DNA from: Hyphococcus sp.
Lineage (GTDB): Bacteria > Pseudomonadota > Alphaproteobacteria > Caulobacterales > Parvularculaceae
Reading direction: 5' to 3'
DNA length: 33,034 nucleotides
Assembly (NCBI GenBank): GCA_021604585.1
Contig: BQJG01000038.1
Span: forward strand, 1 to 33,034
A model generated the notes under the pieces. That model was not told the origin of the DNA and searched no databases. It was given only the letters and a program-made list of their open reading frames with translations. The stretch's first letter is position 1; the number at the start of each line of letters is the position of its first letter. Of this stretch, positions 29,423 through 33,034 are shown in pieces. A program made the position numbers and the translations under genes.

Positions 29423-30115
29423 TTAAGCAGCGCCGGCCGTATCGATCTTGACTCCCGGCCCCATGGTGGAGGCGAGCGAGATCTTTTTCAGATAGGTGCC
29501 TTTCGCGCCCGCAGGCTTGGCTTTGGTCACCGCGTCGATGAACGCTTTCACATTCTCGGCGATGGCTTTTTCATCAAAGCTCGCTTTGCCGATGCCGGCG
29601 TGAATGATCCCGGCTTTTTCAACGCGGAATTCGACTGCGCCGCCTTTGGAATCTTTCACCGCTTGCGCGACGTTTGGCGTCACGGTGCCGACTTTCGGGT
29701 TCGGCATCAGGCCGCGCGGGCCCAACACTTTGCCGAGACGGCCGACAACGCCCATCATGTCCGGCGTGGCGATGACGCGATCAAAATCCATAAAGCCGTT
29801 CTGGATTTTTTCCATGAGATCTTCAGCGCCAACCACATCAGCGCCAGCAGCAGTTGCTTCTTCGGCCTTTTTGTCTTTGGCGAAAACCGCGACGCGAACT
29901 GAGCGCCCTGTGCCGTTCGGCAGCGATACAACGCCGCGCACCATCTGGTCCGCGTGGCGCGGATCGACGCCGAGATTCATCGCAATTTCGATCGACTCGT
30001 CGAACTTTGCGTTGGCGCTCGCCTTGATCGTTTTGACAGCTTCTTCAACCGAATAGAACTTTTCGCGATCAACGCCTTCGCGCGCCTTGCGGATTCTTTT
30101 ACCTGGTTTTGTCAT
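29423..30115 (-). CDS. rplA: 50S ribosomal protein L1
   Basis: A 230-residue L1, the mobile stalk protein that helps release E-site tRNA and, in E. coli, represses rplKA by binding its mRNA. Markers are VDREKFYSVEEAVKTIKASA, VVGRLGKVLGPRGLMPNPKV and GTVTPNVAQAVKDSKGGAVE. The start is MTKPGKRIRK (complement 30113-30115); the in-frame upstream codons overlap rplK. It starts four bases after the rplK stop and is followed by a strong terminator. Confidence 0.98.
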   Translation of the reverse strand: MTKPGKRIRKAREGVDREKFYSVEEAVKTIKASANAKFDESIEIAMNLGVDPRHADQMVRGVVSLPNGTGRSVRVAVFAKDKKAEEATAAGADVVGAEDLMEKIQNGFMDFDRVIATPDMMGVVGRLGKVLGPRGLMPNPKVGTVTPNVAQAVKDSKGGAVEFRVEKAGIIHAGIGKASFDEKAIAENVKAFIDAVTKAKPAGAKGTYLKKISLASTMGPGVKIDTAGAA

Positions 30116-30119
30116 TGGA

Positions 30120-30548
30120 TTACCCTTGCACTTCCAGGCCCATGGCCCGCGCTGAACCCATGATGATCTTCGTCGCCGCATCGAGGTCGTTGGCGTTGAG
30201 ATCTTTCATTTTCGCTTCGGCGATTTCGCGGCACTGAGCCGTTGTCACTGTGCCGGCAATAGCTTTGCCTGGCGTTGCGCCGCCCTTGGGCAGCTTCGCC
30301 GCTTTCTTCAGGAAGTAAGACGCTGGCGGCGTCTTGGTCGCAAAGGTGAACGACTTGTCGGAAAAGATCGTGATGATGGTCGGGATTGGCATCCCTTTTT
30401 CCATCTCCTGCGTTTTGGCGTTAAACGCCTTGCAGAATTCCATGATGTTGAGACCGCGCTGGCCGAGCGCCGGGCCGATCGGGGGCGACGGTGTCGCTGA
30501 TCCCGCCGGCACCTGAAGTTTCAGGTAGCCTGAGATTTTCTTCGCCAT
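30120..30548 (-). CDS. rplK: 50S ribosomal protein L11
   Basis: A 142-residue L11 of the GTPase-associated centre, required for the RelA response and the thiostrepton site. It starts MAKKISGYLKLQVPAGSATP and has PPIGPALGQRGLNIMEFCKA, the N-terminal domain signature, and the C-terminal RNA-binding domain with AGTVTTAQCREIAEAKM. The SD GAGAAGG is clear; the in-frame upstream region is leader, not protein. It is not preceded by secE-nusG as in many bacteria. Confidence 0.98.
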   Translation of the reverse strand: MAKKISGYLKLQVPAGSATPSPPIGPALGQRGLNIMEFCKAFNAKTQEMEKGMPIPTIITIFSDKSFTFATKTPPASYFLKKAAKLPKGGATPGKAIAGTVTTAQCREIAEAKMKDLNANDLDAATKIIMGSARAMGLEVQG

Positions 30549-30614
30549 TTTATAGCCTTCTCGTTTATGGCGGCGGCGCCGATTTAACGGTTCCGCCCGT
30601 TGAAGGGTCGCGGT

Positions 30615-30650
30615 GCGGCTCGGTGTGGACTTGCACCGAAAACCTCCCGC
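30615..30650 (-). promoter_or_regulatory. L1-type mRNA binding site in the rplK leader
   Basis: On minus the leader has CGGGAGGTTTTCGGTG, a loop, then CACCGAGCC. GGGAGG..UU opposite GAGCC imitates the L1 site of 23S rRNA (GGGAGGCUU ... GGAGCC), the arrangement used for L1 autoregulation of rplKA. Identified by eye. Confidence 0.6.
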
Positions 30651-30660
30651 GAAGGCGCGC

Positions 30661-30689
30661 CTGATAGACCGGATGAACCGGCTTCGCAA
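30661..30689 (-). promoter_or_regulatory. Promoter of rplKA
   Basis: TTGCGA (30684-30689), 17-base spacer, TATCAG (30661-30666) on minus; start near 30654, directly before the L1-type leader, about 105 bases ahead of rplK. Confidence 0.55.
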
Positions 30690-30723
30690 GCGCGAAATGT
30701 GTGGATTTGGCCTCTGACGGGCA

Positions 30724-30837
30724 AAAGAAAACGGGCGGCCACTATGGGGGACTTGTGACCGCCCGCTTCCAAAACTCTACGCAACGAAACTGGTACGCTA
30801 CAAATCTTGTGGGAGAACAACGAAACGCCGCCCCCTC
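30724..30837 (-). ncRNA. Candidate small RNA, about 110 nt
   Basis: A self-contained transcription unit on minus: promoter TTGCAT (30866-30871), 17 bases, TATAAC (30843-30848), start near 30837, and an intrinsic terminator at 30730-30769 (GGGCGGTCAC pairing with GTGGCCGCCC, 12-base loop) followed by TTTTCTTTT. No reading frame of note lies between. It ends before the separate rplK promoter, so it is not the rplK leader. I do not recognise the RNA family. Confidence 0.5.
30730..30769 (-). terminator. Intrinsic terminator of the candidate small RNA
   Basis: Stem GGGCGGTCAC/GTGGCCGCCC with one G-U pair, then CGTTTTCTTTT on minus. It insulates rplK from upstream transcription. Confidence 0.7.
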
Positions 30838-30842
30838 GTGAT

Positions 30843-30871
30843 GTTATAAACTTACACTTAGCAGGATGCAA
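30843..30871 (-). promoter_or_regulatory. Strong sigma-70-like promoter of the candidate small RNA
   Basis: TTGCAT, exactly 17 bases, TATAAC on minus, one of the best promoter matches in the window. Confidence 0.55.
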
Positions 30872-30877
30872 GGCCAA

Positions 30878-30995
30878 GGAAAATTCCCCTCAGAGGGGAG
30901 AGAGAAATCTGAGGGGAATTGATCGGTGAAACCGAAAATTGGGCGGCGAGGCCGGTTCAGCACGGGGGAGAGAGATGGCTGTCCGCCTCGCCTAC
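30878..30995 (-). ncRNA. Candidate RNA with two C-rich anti-SD loops
   Basis: Two hairpins with the same loop sequence. One has a perfect 13-bp stem (30882-30894 with 30908-30920), loop TTTCTCTCTCCCC on minus, ending AATTTTCC like a weak terminator. The other has the 8-bp stem 30945-30952/30985-30992 and the loop ATCTCTCTCCCCC. Such loops could pair with Shine-Dalgarno regions. No clear promoter was found upstream. Confidence 0.35.
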
Positions 30996-31221
30996 GCAAG
31001 AATACACAACGCCCTGCGATGAGCAGAATATTGCAAGTAATTGGCCAGAAGTCGCGGCAGAATTGTGTTCTTTTTGCGATGCGACATCACAAAATGTTAT
31101 AATGTATGTCCGGCGGCAGCCTCAGATTGTTGATAGTGTATTGTTTATATTATTTTTTTAAGGTTTAGCGCCAATGCGCCTTTCCGGCGAAATCTGTAAT
31201 ATTTTGCAGCCGCACAATTTC
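30996..31221. other. AT-rich intergenic stretch downstream of pdhC
   Basis: No gene and no clear pdhC terminator seen. It includes a plus-strand promoter look-alike, TTGCGA (31074-31079), 18 bases, TATAAT (31098-31103), with no gene downstream on that strand. Confidence 0.4.
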
Positions 31222-32562
31222 TTACAACAACATCGCCGCCGGTTCTTCGATGAAGGATTTGAACGCAGCCAGGAACTGCGCGCCGACCGCGCCGTCGACC
31301 ACCCGGTGATCGCAGGTGAGCGTCACCGTCATCACCGTCCGCACGACAATCTGGCCGTCGCGGACCACCGCCCGCTCCTCGCCAGCGCCAACCGACATGA
31401 TGGCGCCGTGCGGCTGGTTCACGATCGAGGCGAAGCTGGTGATCCCGAACATGCCGAGATTGGAGACCGAGAATGTCCCGCCCTGATATTCCTCCGGTTT
31501 GAGTTTTTTATTTTTCGCGCGCGCCGCCATGTCTTTGACTTCGGCGGAAATCTGCTTGAGGCCTTTTTCCTCCGCCTTCCAGACAATCGGCGTGATCAGC
31601 CCGCCGTCGATCGCCACCGCAACACCGATATCGGCGTGCTTGTGCAACAGGATCGCTTCGTCCGTGAACGTCGCGTTCGCCGCCGGCACTTTTTTCAATG
31701 CCATGGCCGAAGCTTTGAGAATGAAATCGTTAACGGATAGTTTGAATGCGCCGTCTCCATCTTTCGGCGACGTCGCATTGATGCGCGCACGCGCGGCGAG
31801 CAGATTGGTCAGCTCAATATCCACATTGAGCGGAAAATGCGGGACTTCCTGATTGAAGCTTTGGGTCAGGCGCTTGGCGATGACCTTACGCATGCCGTCG
31901 AGTTTGACCGCCGTATAGCTGTCTGCCGGGTAAAGCCGCGGGTCGATCGTTGCAGGGGCAATCTGCGCGGCCTGCGCCGCAGCCGGTTTTGCGCCACCGG
32001 AAGCTTTGGCTTTTTCAACGTCAGCTTTCACGATACGCCCGCGCGGGCCTGTGCCGGTGACGCCTGAGAGATCAATGCCTTCGAGTTTTGCAATGCGTTT
32101 CGCCAAGGGCGAGGCCATAATCCGGCCGTTCTTCTTCCCGCCCTCGTCCTTCGAGACGGCCCGTTGGGCCTCCTCAGGATGAAGGTTTTTCTTTTGCTGA
32201 CCTGATCCCGCTTCATCCTGAGGAGCCGAAGCTGCAGGCTTTGGCGTCTCGAAGGACGAAGCGGATCCATTTGACGCCCCGCCGCCGAGCGAACCCATAT
32301 CAACATCACCCATGCTCTCGCCATCGTCGAGCAGCACCGCGATGAGTTCGTTGACCTTCACATTCTCCGTGCCTTCGCCGATCAGAATTTTGCCGACAAC
32401 GCCCTCGTCCACCGCTTCCACTTCCATGGTCGCCTTGTCGGTCTCGATCTCGGCGATCACGTCGCCGGACGACACCTTGTCGCCCTCTTTGACGTTCCAT
32501 TTCGAGAGCGTGCCCTCTTCCATGGTTGGCGACAGCGCGGGCATGAGGATCGGCGTTGGCAT
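31222..32562 (-). CDS. pdhC: Pyruvate dehydrogenase E2, dihydrolipoamide acetyltransferase
   Basis: A 446-residue E2, the core of the pyruvate dehydrogenase complex, which moves acetyl groups from lipoate to CoA. One lipoyl domain (about 1-78) has the lipoylated Lys43 in IETDKATMEVE. A linker follows, then the peripheral-subunit-binding domain (MASPLAKRIAKLEGIDLSGV ... GPRGRIVKADVEKA, about 145-183) and the catalytic domain with His419 and Asp423 in TCDHRVVDGAVG. Residues 102-139 of the linker are encoded by a nested palindromic repeat. It starts 22 bases after the GFA-like gene. Confidence 0.97.
   Translation of the reverse strand: MPTPILMPALSPTMEEGTLSKWNVKEGDKVSSGDVIAEIETDKATMEVEAVDEGVVGKILIGEGTENVKVNELIAVLLDDGESMGDVDMGSLGGGASNGSASSFETPKPAASAPQDEAGSGQQKKNLHPEEAQRAVSKDEGGKKNGRIMASPLAKRIAKLEGIDLSGVTGTGPRGRIVKADVEKAKASGGAKPAAAQAAQIAPATIDPRLYPADSYTAVKLDGMRKVIAKRLTQSFNQEVPHFPLNVDIELTNLLAARARINATSPKDGDGAFKLSVNDFILKASAMALKKVPAANATFTDEAILLHKHADIGVAVAIDGGLITPIVWKAEEKGLKQISAEVKDMAARAKNKKLKPEEYQGGTFSVSNLGMFGITSFASIVNQPHGAIMSVGAGEERAVVRDGQIVVRTVMTVTLTCDHRVVDGAVGAQFLAAFKSFIEEPAAMLL
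32145..32258. repeat. Palindromic repeat element inside pdhC
   Basis: Outer arms CGTCCTTCGAGACG (32145-32158) and CGTCTCGAAGGACG (32245-32258) and inner arms TCCTCAGGATGAAG (32171-32184) and CTTCATCCTGAGGA (32211-32224), all perfect 14-mers, nested. The arm sequence resembles a dispersed palindromic repeat common in alphaproteobacterial intergenic regions. Here it is in frame in a coding sequence. Confidence 0.8.
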
Positions 32563-32584
32563 AATCTATTCCGTTCAGTACAGT

Positions 32585-33034
32585 TTAGTGCGGTCCAAAA
32601 TTCGCAGCGGCGAGCGAAGGGTCGGCGAAGCGCGTCGGCGTCCATTTCTGATAGCGGCGGGCGATGCGTTGCTGCGTGGTCTCGGCGCCATATTCCATCG
32701 GCGCCTCGTCAATACCGAGGAAGTCCGCCATACGCAATCCGGCGACATTGACGGTGGAGACGATCCTCACGCCCTCACCCATCACCGCCGCGATATAAAC
32801 GCCGCACGTCTTGCAGATCAGAAAATCAGCGGTGCGCAGGGCAAAGCGATAGCGCTCAATGTCTTCGGCTTTGCAGTCGATGGTCACTTGTCCGGCAGGG
32901 TCGGAAATGTTGACCGCCCCAACCCGGCGACAGAAATCGCACTGGCAAGTCCTGACGCCAAGTTGCTGCGGCGTCTTCTGTGATTCAAACGACGCTTTCA
33001 ATTTCCCGCAATGACATTGGCCGGTGTGGATCAT
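32585..33034 (-). CDS. GFA/CENP-V-like zinc protein
   Basis: A 149-residue protein with the zinc cysteines of the GFA (glutathione-dependent formaldehyde-activating, Mss4-like fold) family: Cys7 and Cys9 (QCHCGKL), Cys30, Cys32 and Cys35 (TCQCDFCRRVG), Cys74 and Cys77 (ICKTCGVY). Family members are often called formaldehyde-activating, but most have no proven activity, so no reaction is claimed. MIHTGQCHCG at the very end of the window looks like a true start. It lies 22 bases before pdhC and is likely cotranscribed with it. Confidence 0.88.
   Translation of the reverse strand: MIHTGQCHCGKLKASFESQKTPQQLGVRTCQCDFCRRVGAVNISDPAGQVTIDCKAEDIERYRFALRTADFLICKTCGVYIAAVMGEGVRIVSTVNVAGLRMADFLGIDEAPMEYGAETTQQRIARRYQKWTPTRFADPSLAAANFGPH

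Noticed and set aside
30619..30645. Cobalamin-riboswitch-like GGTGCAAGTCC in the rplK leader
   Set aside because: The remaining riboswitch elements are missing and the leader is too short; the L1-site explanation fits better.
31074..31103. Plus-strand promoter look-alike TTGCGA-N18-TATAAT pointing into pdhC
   Set aside because: It lies in an AT-rich stretch; downstream there is only antisense to pdhC with no hairpin or gene, so it is probably chance.
30919..31161. 80-codon plus-strand frame between rplK and pdhC
   Set aside because: It crosses the hairpin and AT-rich stretch, lacks an SD and shows no protein-like composition.

Overview
The window is a core ribosomal/transcription gene block of an alphaproteobacterium. 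Evidence: the EF-Tu, RpoB (1359 aa) and RpoC (1411 aa) sequences read as alphaproteobacterial; tuf follows fusA and is followed directly by the S10 operon; a pyruvate dehydrogenase E2 gene lies near rplK; and pdhC carries a palindromic repeat of a type I know from alphaproteobacterial genomes. I cannot assign a genus. GC content looks moderately high (my estimate).

Layout: almost everything is on the minus strand, so transcription runs from high to low coordinates. 33034-31222: a GFA-like zinc protein and pdhC. 31221-30549: a non-coding stretch with one or two small-RNA candidates, then the rplK promoter and an L1-type leader. 30548-29423: rplK-rplA, closed by an intrinsic terminator (29373-29399). 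29320-25873: an accessory insert between rplA and rplJ, where many bacteria have none. It holds a tiny acidic Cys/His ORF, a histidine-rich protein, a DUF2946/CopL-like protein and a Met-rich outer-membrane beta-barrel, all on minus, plus one small secreted protein on plus. 25725-15796: rplJ promoter, L10 leader with a terminator-like attenuator, then rplJ-rplL-rpoB-rpoC. 14552-15733: an orphan plus-strand glycosyltransferase with a TTG start, sharing a bidirectional terminator with rpoC. 14351-1: str promoter and long leader, then rpsL-rpsG-fusA-tuf, the S10 operon (rpsJ to rpsQ), the spc operon (rplN to rplO) and the first 22 codons of secY.

How it works together: the ribosomal and polymerase genes supply the translation and transcription machinery, and cis-acting RNA structures before rplK and rplJ probably let L1 and L10(L12)4 tune their own synthesis. 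The insert looks like a metal (most likely copper) handling module: His-rich, Cys/His-rich and Met-rich exported proteins in one direction with their own promoter region and an operator-like palindrome. That function is inferred from composition and family resemblance only. The least explained parts are the sRNA-like loci at 30724-30995, the nested palindrome inside pdhC, and the His-rich protein with the 46-aa ORF upstream of it.
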